From Streptomyces sp. SAT1 (lineage in GTDB: Bacteria; Actinomycetota; Actinomycetes; Streptomycetales; Streptomycetaceae): DNA of 64,000 nt. A program made the translations under genes and the position numbers. The DNA is taken from NCBI RefSeq assembly GCF_001654495.1, contig NZ_CP015849.1:5807001-5871000 (forward strand), read 5' to 3'. The notes beneath the pieces are model-generated. The model was given only the letters and a program-made list of their open reading frames with translations, had not been told where the DNA came from and made no database searches. This document shows, in pieces, positions 29,001-36,609 of the stretch (position 1 is the stretch's first letter; each line of letters starts with the position of its first letter).

Positions 29001-29821
29001 TTGTTGTACGAGTAGGCGCGGCCCTTGGCGGTGTGCCGGCCGGCGTAGCGCAGGGCCCGGGTGCCGGTGTAGCCGGCGCCGGCCTTCGCGGTCGGCGAGC
29101 CGCTGGGGCCGCGGTCGACCAGTGACAGCATGTCCGGCGGGGTGGACCCGCCGTCGTCGCCGGTGGAGAACTGCACATCGGCGAGCTGGAGTATGCCCGA
29201 GGCGCCGTTGTTCTTGCTGATGTCGAGCCGGAAGTGCTGGTACTCGGCCGGCGCGGCGAGGTCGTAGGTCTTCGTCTGGAGCCGCTGGGCGAAGGATTCC
29301 CCGGAGCGGCTGTCGACGGTCTTCCAGTCCTTGCCGTCGGCGGAGCCCTGGAGCGTCCAGTCCTTCGGGTCGCGCTCGCCGTAGTCATTGGCGGACGTGA
29401 GAGCGTATCGAGTGATTTTTATGGGTTTGTCGAGGTCGAACTCCACCCAGCCGGTGGATTCGAACGCGAGCCATTTGGTGCCCGGCTCGCTGTCGACCAG
29501 GTTCTCCTTCACCTCGCCCGAGCCGCTGTTCTCGGCGCTGGCCCGCAACCCGGTGACATGGTCGTCCACATTGCCCGGGATACCGGTGCTGTAGCCGCCG
29601 TCCACGCCCGAGGCGCGCTTGCCGCCGTCCCGCCCGGTGTCGACCGTGTTCAGCCAGTCCGGTGCCGGGTCGCCGGACTCGAACGAGGACGTGAACTCCC
29701 GGTCCGCCGCCGGGGCCTTGCCCGGCAGGGCCACCGCCGCCCCCTGGGAACCCGCGGCCAAGGCGAAGGCGGCCGTGACCACGACCGCCGGACCCCATCT
29801 GTGCCGTACTCTGCGCTGCAT
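26018..29821 (-). CDS. Secreted GH92-family protein with flanking F5/8-type modules and Gln at the acid site
   Basis: A 1267-residue exported protein. After a signal peptide (about 1-32) come a discoidin/F5-8 type C module (about 75-205), a jelly-roll-like region (about 225-385), GH92 (about 395-1130) and a second F5/8 copy (about 1150-1267). The two copies share the DWTLQGSADG/GWTLQASADG and RRSGESFA segments. Where GH92 gene 1 has NEPS, this one reads NQVA, so the expected general acid Glu is Gln995; the GDEDNGEQSAWY base region is kept. A Gln here is known from a GH92 member that cleaves mannose-1-phospho-6-mannose, so a phosphodiester or activated substrate is possible. A GACAACGTTGTC operator lies 33 bases upstream. 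Confidence 0.9.
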   Translation of the reverse strand: MQRRVRHRWGPAVVVTAAFALAAGSQGAAVALPGKAPAADREFTSSFESGDPAPDWLNTVDTGRDGGKRASGVDGGYSTGIPGNVDDHVTGLRASAENSGSGEVKENLVDSEPGTKWLAFESTGWVEFDLDKPIKITRYALTSANDYGERDPKDWTLQGSADGKDWKTVDSRSGESFAQRLQTKTYDLAAPAEYQHFRLDISKNNGASGILQLADVQFSTGDDGGSTPPDMLSLVDRGPSGSPTAKAGAGYTGTRALRYAGRHTAKGRAYSYNKIFDVNVKVTRDTQLSYRLFPSMADGDRDYDATNVSVDLAFTDGTYLSRLGATDQHGFGLSPQAQGAAKTLYVNQWNNVSSRIGSVAAGKTVDRVLLAYDSPTGPAKFRGWLDDVSIGQAAPERPKAHLADYALTTRGTNSSGSFSRGNNFPATAVPHGFNFWTPVTNAGSQSWLYEYARANNSDNLPTIQAFAASHEPSPWMGDRQTFQVMPSAASGTPDTGRAARALPFRHEKETAHPYYYGVTFENGVKAEMAPTDHAAALRFTYPGDDASVLFDNVTDQAGLTLDKEHGVVTGFSDVKSGLSTGATRLFVYGVFDKPVKDGASSGVKGYLRFDAGRSRSVTLRLATSLISVDQAKDNLRQEIPAGTSFGTVEHRAQRTWDKLLGKVEVQGATPDQLTTLYSSMYRLYLYPNSGFEKVGGKDRYASPFSAMTGEDTPTRTGAKIVDGKVYVNNGFWDTYRTTWPAYSLLTPSQAGEMVDGFVQGYKDGGWTSRWSSPGYADLMTGTSSDVAFADAYVKGVPMDAKAAYDAAVKNATVVPPSSGVGRKGMSTSPFLGYTSTATGEGLSWAMEGYVNDYGIAKMGEALYRKTGQKHYQDEAQYFLNRAQDYVKMFDPKAGFFQGKDAKGNWRVDSAKYDPRVWGYDYTETDGWGYAFTAPQDSRGLANLYGGQKGLADKLDTYFATPETATSEFAGSYGGIIHEMTEARDVRMGQYGHSNQVAHHVTYMYDAAGQPWKAQEKIREVLSRLYVGSEIGQGYHGDEDNGEQSAWYLFSSLGFYPLVMGSGEYAIGSPLFTKATVHLENGHDLVVKAPRNSARNIYVQGVRFNGKKWDSTNLPHSLLSKGGVLEFDMGPRPSKWGTGKNAAPVSITTGDKAPAPRADVLKGEGALFDDTSATDATVTSVDLPVTGAAKAVQYTLTSSGDRTKAPKGWTLQASADGTHFRTLDRRSGESFAWDKQTRPFTIASPGTYQKYRLVLDGSATLAEVELLA

Positions 29822-29854
29822 ATGAGGGCACCCTCCCTGGTTCTTCTGGCGCCG

Positions 29855-29866
29855 GACAACGTTGTC
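29855..29866. promoter_or_regulatory. Operator GACAACGTTGTC (copy 2, GH92 gene 2)
   Basis: Identical to the palindrome at 22441-22452. It lies 33 bases before the ATG of the leftward GH92 gene, in the 465-base gap 29822-30286. That gap also holds two direct copies of ATATTTCCGT (near 29950 and 29983) and a DasR-like box, but no gene that I can see. Confidence 0.65.
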
Positions 29867-30055
29867 AAATTCGGCGCAAGCACCAGTAGGGAGTCAAGTG
29901 GCCAGGGATGTCAAGGGTGTTGGGTGCGGCATTCGGGCGTGAAGTCCCGGATATTTCCGTCAAGGACCCCCACAGGGGGTTCATATTTCCGTGAGGTCTC
30001 AACTCGGAAAAGACCGACAGTGAACCTTGCGTTCGATCTTGCTCCGTCCGCCTGA

Positions 30056-30071
30056 AGTGGACTATACCTGT
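30056..30071. promoter_or_regulatory. DasR-like box upstream of ngcE
   Basis: AGTGGACTATACCTGT matches 13 of 16 positions of the dre consensus A(G/C)TGGTCTAGACCA(C/G)T, 216 bases before the ngcE ATG. DasR represses chitin and GlcNAc uptake genes in Streptomyces, so the match fits the role of the gene. The three mismatches leave it unproven. Confidence 0.5.
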
Positions 30072-30286
30072 CGGCGTCCGCGAAGCCGTTCGACTGCTCG
30101 GCCGCGGCCGCCGGGGGGAGCCGGAAAGGTGGTTTGACGTGCGAAACGCGTCGGCCTCCTTGTTTTCCCAGCGCTCCCGGTGGATGACGCAACGAAGTAC
30201 TTTTTGCATGACCCAGCTTGGCCTACCGCGGTGCCGGGGAGGATCCGGTTCACCGCCTGAGTCCTGGAGAAGGCGAGGACTTGCGC

Positions 30287-31732
30287 ATGGGATCCACTTC
30301 CGCCGAGAACCACGGGGGCGTCGGCCGCCGTTCCCTCATCAAGAGGTCCGCGGCCCTCGGACTCGCGTCCGTGCCCGCGATGAGCTTCCTGTCCGCCTGC
30401 GCCAGCGGCGGTGGCGACGGCCAGGACAAGGCCAAGGCGGGCAAGAAGACGGCGAAGAATCCGCTCGGTGTCAACGACACCGCGCAGATGGAATTCGTCC
30501 TGTTCGACGGCGGCTTCGGCTCGGAGTACGCCAAGGACGCGACCGGGATCTACCAGAAGAACTTCCCGAAGGCGAAGGTGAAGTTCACCACCACCCAGAA
30601 GATCCAGTCCACGCTCCAGCCCCGGTTCAACCAGGGCAACCCGCCGGACCTCATCGACAACTCCGGCGCCGAGCAGATGGACATGGGTGTGCTGGTCGGC
30701 AAGAACCAGCTGGCGGACCTCACCCCGCTGCTGGACGCGCCGTCCTACGACGACCCGAGCAAGAAGGTCCGTGACACGCTGCGGCCGGGCATCGTCGAGA
30801 TGGGCCAGTTCGACGGCAAGCCGGTCTGGATCTTCTACTACGCCTACACCGTCTACGGTGTCTGGTACTCCCAGAAGGCGCTGGACGCGCTGGACGAGAA
30901 GTACCCGGAGACCTGGGACGAGATGATCAAGGTCTGCACCAAGGCCAAGGCCAAGGGCATGGCCGGCTGGACCTACGCGGGCAAGTACCCGTACTACCTG
31001 CCGTTCTCGCTCTACCCGATGATCGGCAAGGTCGGCGGCCGCGAGGTCCTGGACGCCATCGACAACCTGGAGCCGAACGCCTGGAAGCACCCGGCCGTCA
31101 AGGCCTGTTTCGAGGCGTACTACGAGCTGTACAAGAAGGGCTTCATCCTCAAGGGCACCCCCGGTCTCGACCACATCCAGTCGCAGACCGCGTGGGCCAA
31201 GGGCAACGCGCTGTTCATCCCGAACGGCTCCTGGGTGGAGAACGAGTCCGCGAACGTCATCCCCAAGGACTTCGACCTCGCCGTCTCCGCGCCCACCGGC
31301 CTCGACAGCTCCGACAAGATGCCGTTCGGCACGATCTGGGCCTCCGGCGGCGAGCCCTTCATCGTCCCGGCCAAGGCCGCGAACACCGAGGGCGGCATGG
31401 AGCAGCTGCGCATCATGCTCAGCGAGGCGTCCTCCAAGAACTTCACCGCCAAGGTGAAGTCGCTGACCGCGTACAACGGCGGCACCACCGGCATCGACCT
31501 GACCCCCGGTCTGAAGTCGGGTGTGGCGGCGCTGGAGAAGGCGGGCACCAATGTGGTGAACCCGCGCATGCAGGACTGGTACGTGCAGCTCCAGAAGGAG
31601 AAGATCGGTGTGTCCGGTCTCGGCGAGATGATGGCCGGCCGTGCCACCCCGGCGGAGACCATCAAGAAGATCCAGGGCTTCGCCGACGAGGCCGCCAAGG
31701 ACACGTCGATCAAGCACTACAAGCACCAGTGA
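30287..31732 (+). CDS. ngcE: Chitobiose/GlcNAc ABC transporter, lipid-anchored binding protein
   Basis: A 481-residue extracellular solute-binding protein of family 1. The leader has both a twin-arginine motif (GRRSLIKR, Arg14-15) and a lipobox (LSAC, Cys38), so it is a Tat-exported lipoprotein. It is recognised as NgcE from overall sequence and from its place before two permease genes and the ROK/xyl region; in S. coelicolor the orthologue binds N,N'-diacetylchitobiose. The ATG at 30287 has GCGAGGA 8 bases upstream. A 17-bp hairpin follows the gene. A DasR-like box upstream suggests induction by chitin products. Confidence 0.85.
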   Translation: MGSTSAENHGGVGRRSLIKRSAALGLASVPAMSFLSACASGGGDGQDKAKAGKKTAKNPLGVNDTAQMEFVLFDGGFGSEYAKDATGIYQKNFPKAKVKFTTTQKIQSTLQPRFNQGNPPDLIDNSGAEQMDMGVLVGKNQLADLTPLLDAPSYDDPSKKVRDTLRPGIVEMGQFDGKPVWIFYYAYTVYGVWYSQKALDALDEKYPETWDEMIKVCTKAKAKGMAGWTYAGKYPYYLPFSLYPMIGKVGGREVLDAIDNLEPNAWKHPAVKACFEAYYELYKKGFILKGTPGLDHIQSQTAWAKGNALFIPNGSWVENESANVIPKDFDLAVSAPTGLDSSDKMPFGTIWASGGEPFIVPAKAANTEGGMEQLRIMLSEASSKNFTAKVKSLTAYNGGTTGIDLTPGLKSGVAALEKAGTNVVNPRMQDWYVQLQKEKIGVSGLGEMMAGRATPAETIKKIQGFADEAAKDTSIKHYKHQ

Positions 31733-31743
31733 GGGCTCGTCAT

Positions 31744-31786
31744 CAGGGTCCGTCCGGCGGTCGGTCAGGCCGCCGGACGGACCCTG
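31744..31786 (+). terminator. Strong intercistronic hairpin after ngcE
   Basis: The arms 31744-31760 and 31770-31786 form a perfect 17-bp stem (CAGGGTCCGTCCGGCGG) with a 9-base loop. It sits between ngcE and ngcF, where partial termination or 3' protection would give more binding protein than permease. Confidence 0.7.
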
Positions 31787-31823
31787 GCGGCACCGCCCGC
31801 CCTTCAGATCGGGGTCGCTAGCA

Positions 31824-32750
31824 ATGCAGCACGGCAAGTACCGGTTCATCGTGGGGTTCCTGGTGGTACCCCTGGGGCTGTACGCGCTCTTCGTCGTCTG
31901 GCCGTTCATCCAGTCCATCTACTACTCGTTCACGGACTGGACGGGCCTGAGTCCCGACTTCAAGATGGTCGGCGTCGACAACTACAAGCGGATGTTCGAC
32001 GACGAGATCTTCTGGAAGTCGTTGCAGCACAGCCTGGTGTTCGCCCTGGTACTGCCGGTGGTGACGATCGGGCTGGCGCTGTTCTTCTCCTTCATGATCA
32101 ATGTCGGCGGGCGGCGCAGAAGGGGCGGACCGGCGATCAGCGGCGTCCGCGGCTCCTCCTTCTACAAGATCGTCTACTTCTTCCCGCAGGTGCTGTCGAT
32201 CGCCATCGTCGCCCTGCTCTTCGCCTTCGCCTACAACCCGGACAGCGGGGCGATCAACTCCCTGCTGCGCGGGATCGGGCTCGGCAGCCTCCAGCCGCTG
32301 TGGCTGGGCGACCCGAACCTGGCCCTGTGGTGCGTCATGGCCGTGCTCGTCTGGTCGACCACCGGCTTCTTCGTGGTGCTCTTCTCGGCGGCGATGGCCT
32401 CCATCCCGGCGGACCTGTACGAGGCGGCGCTGCTGGACGGCGCGAGCCGCTTCACCACCTTCTTCCGCATCACCCTGCCGCTGCTGTGGGACACCGTGCA
32501 GTCCGGCTGGGTCTACATGGGCATCCTCGCGCTCGGCGCGGAGTCGTTCGCCGTCGTGCAGATCATGACGACCGGCCCCGGCGGCCCCGACTACTCGACC
32601 ACCGTCATGGTCCTGTACGTGTACCAGAAGGCGTTCCGTGACGGTCAGGCCGCCTACGCCACCACGATCGGCGTCGCCCTGCTCGTCGTCACGCTGGCCT
32701 TCTCGGCCCTCGTGATGAAGCTGGGCCGGCGCGAGCGGCTGGAGTTCTGA
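31824..32750 (+). CDS. ngcF: Sugar ABC transporter permease 1
   Basis: A 308-residue MalF-type inner-membrane permease with six helices (the first is FIVGFLVVPLGLYALFVVWPF). The ATPase-coupling EAA loop reads EAALLDGASRFTTFFRITLPLL. It partners NgcG, and the ATPase is almost certainly the shared MsiK encoded elsewhere, since none is present here. The ATG at 31824 has only a weak ribosome site, which with the hairpin upstream would keep its level low. A basic GGRRRRGG loop after the second helix is a slight extension. Confidence 0.85.
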   Translation: MQHGKYRFIVGFLVVPLGLYALFVVWPFIQSIYYSFTDWTGLSPDFKMVGVDNYKRMFDDEIFWKSLQHSLVFALVLPVVTIGLALFFSFMINVGGRRRRGGPAISGVRGSSFYKIVYFFPQVLSIAIVALLFAFAYNPDSGAINSLLRGIGLGSLQPLWLGDPNLALWCVMAVLVWSTTGFFVVLFSAAMASIPADLYEAALLDGASRFTTFFRITLPLLWDTVQSGWVYMGILALGAESFAVVQIMTTGPGGPDYSTTVMVLYVYQKAFRDGQAAYATTIGVALLVVTLAFSALVMKLGRRERLEF

Positions 32751-32752
32751 GC

Positions 32753-33679
32753 ATGGAAACCACCGAGACCCCCGCCCCCGTGCCGGCCGAGTCCGGCGTC
32801 GCCGTCACCAAGACCGGCACCCCCGGCGCGAAGAAGGAGCCCCGCCAGAAGAAGGAGGGCGGGATCCTCAACGTCTTCTCGCACGGGGTCCTGATCATCT
32901 GGGCGATCATGGTCGTGCTGCCGCTGGTGTGGGCGGTGATGACCTCCTTCAAGTCCGACGGGGCCATCTTCAGCTCGCCCTGGGCGCTGCCCGACAAGCT
33001 GCACTTCGACAACTGGTCCCGGGCGTGGAACGACGCCCATATGAGCGACTACTTCCTGAACACCGTCCTGGTGGTCGGCGGCTCGCTCGTGGGCACGCTG
33101 GTGCTCGGCTCGATGGCGGCCTACGTACTGGCCCGCTTCGAATTCCCGGGCAACCGGTTCATCTATTACCTGTTCATCGCCGGCATGAGTTTTCCCGTCA
33201 TTCTGGCGCTGGTCCCGCTGTTCTACGTCGTGAACAACATGGGGCTGCTGAACACCATCCACGGGCTGATCCTGGTCTATATCGCCTATTCGCTGCCCTT
33301 CACGGTGTTCTTCCTGACGGCGTTCTTCCGGTCGCTGCCCAGTTCGGTGGCGGAGGCCGCCTTCGTGGACGGTGCCTCGCACACCCGGACGTTCTTCCAG
33401 ATCATGCTGCCGATGGCGAAGCCCGGCCTGATCAGCGTCGGGATCTTCAATTTCCTGGGGCAGTGGAACCAGTACATCCTGCCGACCGTGCTGAACACCG
33501 ACCCGGACAAACGCGTCCTCACCCAGGGTCTGGTCCAGCTGGCCGTCAGCCAGGGTTACAAGGGTGACTGGTCGGGTCTTTTCGCGGGTCTGGTGATGGC
33601 GATGCTGCCGGTGCTGGCGGCGTACATCATCTTCCAGCGACAGGTGGTGCAGGGGCTCACCGCGGGTGCGCTGAAATAG
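32753..33679 (+). CDS. ngcG: Sugar ABC transporter permease 2
   Basis: A 308-residue MalG-type permease. About 40 charged, Ala/Pro-rich cytoplasmic residues precede six helices, and the EAA loop is EAAFVDGASHTRTFFQIMLPMA. It forms the channel with NgcF for chitobiose or GlcNAc uptake. The ATG lies 2 bases after the ngcF stop, with a GGAG inside the ngcF end, so the two are coupled. A perfect 14-bp terminator follows. Confidence 0.85.
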   Translation: METTETPAPVPAESGVAVTKTGTPGAKKEPRQKKEGGILNVFSHGVLIIWAIMVVLPLVWAVMTSFKSDGAIFSSPWALPDKLHFDNWSRAWNDAHMSDYFLNTVLVVGGSLVGTLVLGSMAAYVLARFEFPGNRFIYYLFIAGMSFPVILALVPLFYVVNNMGLLNTIHGLILVYIAYSLPFTVFFLTAFFRSLPSSVAEAAFVDGASHTRTFFQIMLPMAKPGLISVGIFNFLGQWNQYILPTVLNTDPDKRVLTQGLVQLAVSQGYKGDWSGLFAGLVMAMLPVLAAYIIFQRQVVQGLTAGALK

Positions 33680-33709
33680 CTTCGGGGGGCGCGAGGCCCC
33701 GCCGCTCAA

Positions 33710-33742
33710 GGACCGCCCCCGGCGATATGCCGGGGGCGGTCC
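33710..33742 (+). terminator. ngcEFG terminator
   Basis: A perfect 14-bp stem, GGACCGCCCCCGGC (33710-33723) with 33729-33742, loop GATAT, 31 bases after the ngcG stop. Confidence 0.8.
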
Positions 33743-33929
33743 TCTGCATGCCCGCGAGACGGTTTCCGGTGCCCTGACGTGCTGTCCTGTGCATGCCAGT
33801 GTCATTCTCCGTGGCCCTTGAAACGGTTCAACCTCTTGACGGGAGGCGACCCGAACGGCTCATCTTAGAGTTCACTTGTTGGACATGGACGGGGCCTCGC
33901 CGAAGCGGCCCCGCGCTCAGGAGGTCGTC

Positions 33930-35129
33930 GTGGAGACTCCAGGGTCGCAGTCGTCGCTGCACCGAGCCAACCTGGAGCGGGTCGTACGTGCCGTGCGTCT
34001 TGCCGGATCCCTCACCCAGGCGGAGATCGCGCGGACCACGGGTCTGTCCGCGGCGACGGTCTCCAACATCGTGCGGGAGCTGAAGGACGGGGGGACGGTC
34101 CAGGTCACCCCCACGTCGGCGGGCGGGCGCCGGGCCCGCAGCGTGTCCCTGAGCGGGGACGCCGGGATTGTCATAGGGGTCGACTTCGGGCACACCCATT
34201 TGCGGGTCGCGATCGGGAACCTGGCCCACCAGGTGCTCGCCGAGGAGTCCGAGCCGCTGGACGTGGACGCCTCCTCCAGCGAGGGCTTCGACCGGGCCGA
34301 GGAGCTGGTCAGCCGGCTGATCACGGCGACCGGGGTGGACCGCGCCAAGATCGCCGGGGTGGGCCTCGGCGTGCCCGGACCGATCGACGTGGAGTCCGGC
34401 ACGCTGGGCTCCACCGCGATCCTGCCGGGCTGGGGCGGCATCAAGCCCGCCGAGGAGCTGCGCGGGCGCCTCGGCGTCCCCGTGCACGTGGACAACGACG
34501 CCAACCTCGGTGCCCTCGGCGAGCTGGTCTGGGGCAGCGGGCGCGGGGTGCGCGACCTGGCGTACATCAAGATCGCCAGCGGTGTGGGCGCCGGCCTGGT
34601 GATCAACGGCAAGATCTACCGCGGCCCCGGCGGCACCGCAGGCGAGATCGGGCACATCACGCTCGACGAGGCGGGACCGGTCTGCCGCTGCGGCAACCGC
34701 GGCTGCCTGGAGACCTTCACCGCCGCCCGCTACGTGCTGCCGCTGCTCCAGCCGAGCCACGGCACCGAGCTGACCATGGAGGGCGTGGTGCGGCTGGCCC
34801 GGGACGGGGACCCGGGCTGCCGCCGGGTGATCGCCGACGTCGGCCGGCACATCGGCAGCGGGGTGGCCAATCTCTGCAACCTGCTCAACCCGAGCCGGGT
34901 GGTCCTCGGCGGTGATCTCGCGGAGGCGGGCGAGTTGGTCCTCGGCCCCATCCGGGAGTCCGTGGGCCGCTACGCCATCCCCAGCGCCGCCCGTCAACTG
35001 TCCGTGCTCCCCGGGGCACTCGGCGGCCGTGCGGAGGTGCTGGGCGCCCTCGCGCTGGCGCTCAGCGAGATGGGGGATTCGACCCTTTTGGACGGAACCC
35101 TGACCGCGGCGACCCCTGCCTTCACTTAG
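33930..35129 (+). CDS. rok7B7: ROK family transcriptional repressor (Rok7B7/XylR-like)
   Basis: A 399-residue ROK regulator. The N-terminal winged helix (about 10-70, SLTQAEIARTTGLSAATVSNIV) is followed by a sugar-kinase-like ROK domain with the zinc motif CRCGNRGCLE and the sugar/ATP loop GVDFGHTHLRVAIG. Its place between ngcEFG and xylFGH matches Rok7B7 of S. coelicolor, which controls xylose transport and affects carbon catabolite control. The GTG at 33930 is preferred: AGGAGG lies 5 bases upstream. An ATG at 33885 would add 15 residues without a ribosome site. The binding effector (xylose or a phosphate) is not shown. Confidence 0.88.
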   Translation: METPGSQSSLHRANLERVVRAVRLAGSLTQAEIARTTGLSAATVSNIVRELKDGGTVQVTPTSAGGRRARSVSLSGDAGIVIGVDFGHTHLRVAIGNLAHQVLAEESEPLDVDASSSEGFDRAEELVSRLITATGVDRAKIAGVGLGVPGPIDVESGTLGSTAILPGWGGIKPAEELRGRLGVPVHVDNDANLGALGELVWGSGRGVRDLAYIKIASGVGAGLVINGKIYRGPGGTAGEIGHITLDEAGPVCRCGNRGCLETFTAARYVLPLLQPSHGTELTMEGVVRLARDGDPGCRRVIADVGRHIGSGVANLCNLLNPSRVVLGGDLAEAGELVLGPIRESVGRYAIPSAARQLSVLPGALGGRAEVLGALALALSEMGDSTLLDGTLTAATPAFT

Positions 35130-35136
35130 AGAACGT

Positions 35137-35152
35137 ATGGCACCGTTGCCAT
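35137..35152. promoter_or_regulatory. Inverted repeat ATGGCA-n4-TGCCAT before xylF
   Basis: Six-base perfect arms around CCGT, 7 bases after the ROK stop and 100 bases before the xylF start. It is a candidate operator for the ROK protein or a LacI-type regulator. Confidence 0.45.
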
Positions 35153-35251
35153 CTCGTTAAGGATTTACTTCTTGACGCCGCACGTGCGGCCGAGTTGACT
35201 TCCAGCCACCTCGGCCGCAACGACGCGGCCTCGTCAGGGAGGTTTGAGGAA

Positions 35252-36370
35252 GTGAACACGCGTATGCGTCGTGCGGCCTTCGCCGTTGCCGCTGGTGCCA
35301 TGGCCGTCTCGCTCGCCGCCTGTGGCAGTGCCAAGGAGTCCAAGGACAAGGACACCTCGTCGTCCGCCCCCGCGGCCAAGAAGGGCGACGACATCAAGGT
35401 CGGCCTGCTGCTGCCGGAGAACAAGACCGCTCGTTACGAGCAGTTCGACAAGCCCCTGATCGAGAAGAAGGTCGCGGAGCTGACGAACAACAAGGGCAAG
35501 GTCTTCTACAACAACGCCCAGCAGAACGCCAACCTGCAGAGCCAGCAGGTCGACACGATGATCACCAACAAGGTGGACGTGCTCATCGTGGACGCGGTGG
35601 ACGCCAAGGCCATCAAGAACTCCATCCAGAAGGCCGAGGACCAGGGCATCAAGGTCGTCGCCTACGACCGCCTGGCCGAGGGCCCGATCGACGCCTTCAC
35701 CACCTTCGACAACGAAGAGGTCGGCAAGGCGCAGGGCGAGGCGCTGCTGAAGGCCATGGGCAGCAAGGCCACCAAGGCGAGCAAGATCGTCATGATCAAC
35801 GGCTCGGTGACCGACCCGAACGCCGCCCAGTTCAAGAAGGGCGCCCACTCCGCCCTCGACGGCAAGGTGACCATCGCCAAGGAGTACGACACCAAGGAGT
35901 GGTCGCCGGACAACGCCAACTCCGAGATGGAGGCGGCGATCTCCGCGATCGGCGCCAAGAACATCGCGGGCGTCTACTCCGCCAACGACGGCATGGCCGG
36001 CGGCGCCATCACCGCCCTGAAGGCCGCGGGCATCAGCGTCCCGGTCACCGGCCAGGACGCCGAACTCGCCGGTGTGCAGCGCATCCTCGCGGGCGAGCAG
36101 AACATGAGCATCTTCAAGTCCTACCCGACCGAGGCGAACGTCGCCGCCGAGATGGCGGTCGCCCTCGCCAAGGGCACCAGCCTGGACTCGATCGCCAAGA
36201 CCAAGGTCGACAGCGACAGCGCCAAGGGCGTCCCGGCGCTGCTGGTCCCGGTCATCTCGCTGACCAAGGACAACGTCAACGAGACGGTCATCAAGGAGGG
36301 CTTCTACACCGCCGCCCAGATCTGCACCGGCAAGTACAAGGCCGACTGCGACAAGGCCGGCGTCAAGTAA
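35252..36370 (+). CDS. xylF: Xylose ABC transporter, lipid-anchored binding protein
   Basis: A 372-residue periplasmic-binding-type lipoprotein of the ribose/xylose (Peripla_BP_4) group. The Sec leader is MRRAAFAVAAGAMAVSLAAC with the lipobox Cys, followed by a Ser/Lys/Ala linker. The fold then runs from DIKVGLLLPENKTARY to about residue 340. The XylF assignment rests on sequence type and on the xylGH and ROK neighbours. The GTG at 35252 has GGGAGG 9 bases upstream; an ATG four codons later is the alternative. A 14-bp hairpin separates it from xylG. Confidence 0.85.
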   Translation: MNTRMRRAAFAVAAGAMAVSLAACGSAKESKDKDTSSSAPAAKKGDDIKVGLLLPENKTARYEQFDKPLIEKKVAELTNNKGKVFYNNAQQNANLQSQQVDTMITNKVDVLIVDAVDAKAIKNSIQKAEDQGIKVVAYDRLAEGPIDAFTTFDNEEVGKAQGEALLKAMGSKATKASKIVMINGSVTDPNAAQFKKGAHSALDGKVTIAKEYDTKEWSPDNANSEMEAAISAIGAKNIAGVYSANDGMAGGAITALKAAGISVPVTGQDAELAGVQRILAGEQNMSIFKSYPTEANVAAEMAVALAKGTSLDSIAKTKVDSDSAKGVPALLVPVISLTKDNVNETVIKEGFYTAAQICTGKYKADCDKAGVK

Positions 36371-36490
36371 GCGGCCCGGCCGGGACCGCACACGCCGGTC
36401 CCACCGGACCGCCGTCGAGCGGCCCGCACCGGTCCGCAGCGGGAGTCGCCAGCGACCTCCCGCACGGACCGCGGCCGCCCCATGGCTCCG

Positions 36491-36540
36491 CCGGCGCCCC
36501 GCGCGCCATTCAGCCCCGCAAGCTCGGCGCGGGGCGCCGG
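36491..36540 (+). terminator. Intercistronic hairpin between xylF and xylG
   Basis: CCGGCGCCCCGCGC (36491-36504) is perfectly complementary to 36527-36540, with a 22-base loop. A smaller stem, GGGACCG...CGGTCCC, lies just after xylF. They sit in the 239-base xylF-xylG gap and probably lower xylGH relative to xylF. Confidence 0.6.
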
Positions 36541-36609
36541 ACGGAACACCCTCCCCCCAAACTTCTGCACAACCTCCCGCCGGGTCAGGCGGCGAAGGAG
36601 ATGGTTCAC

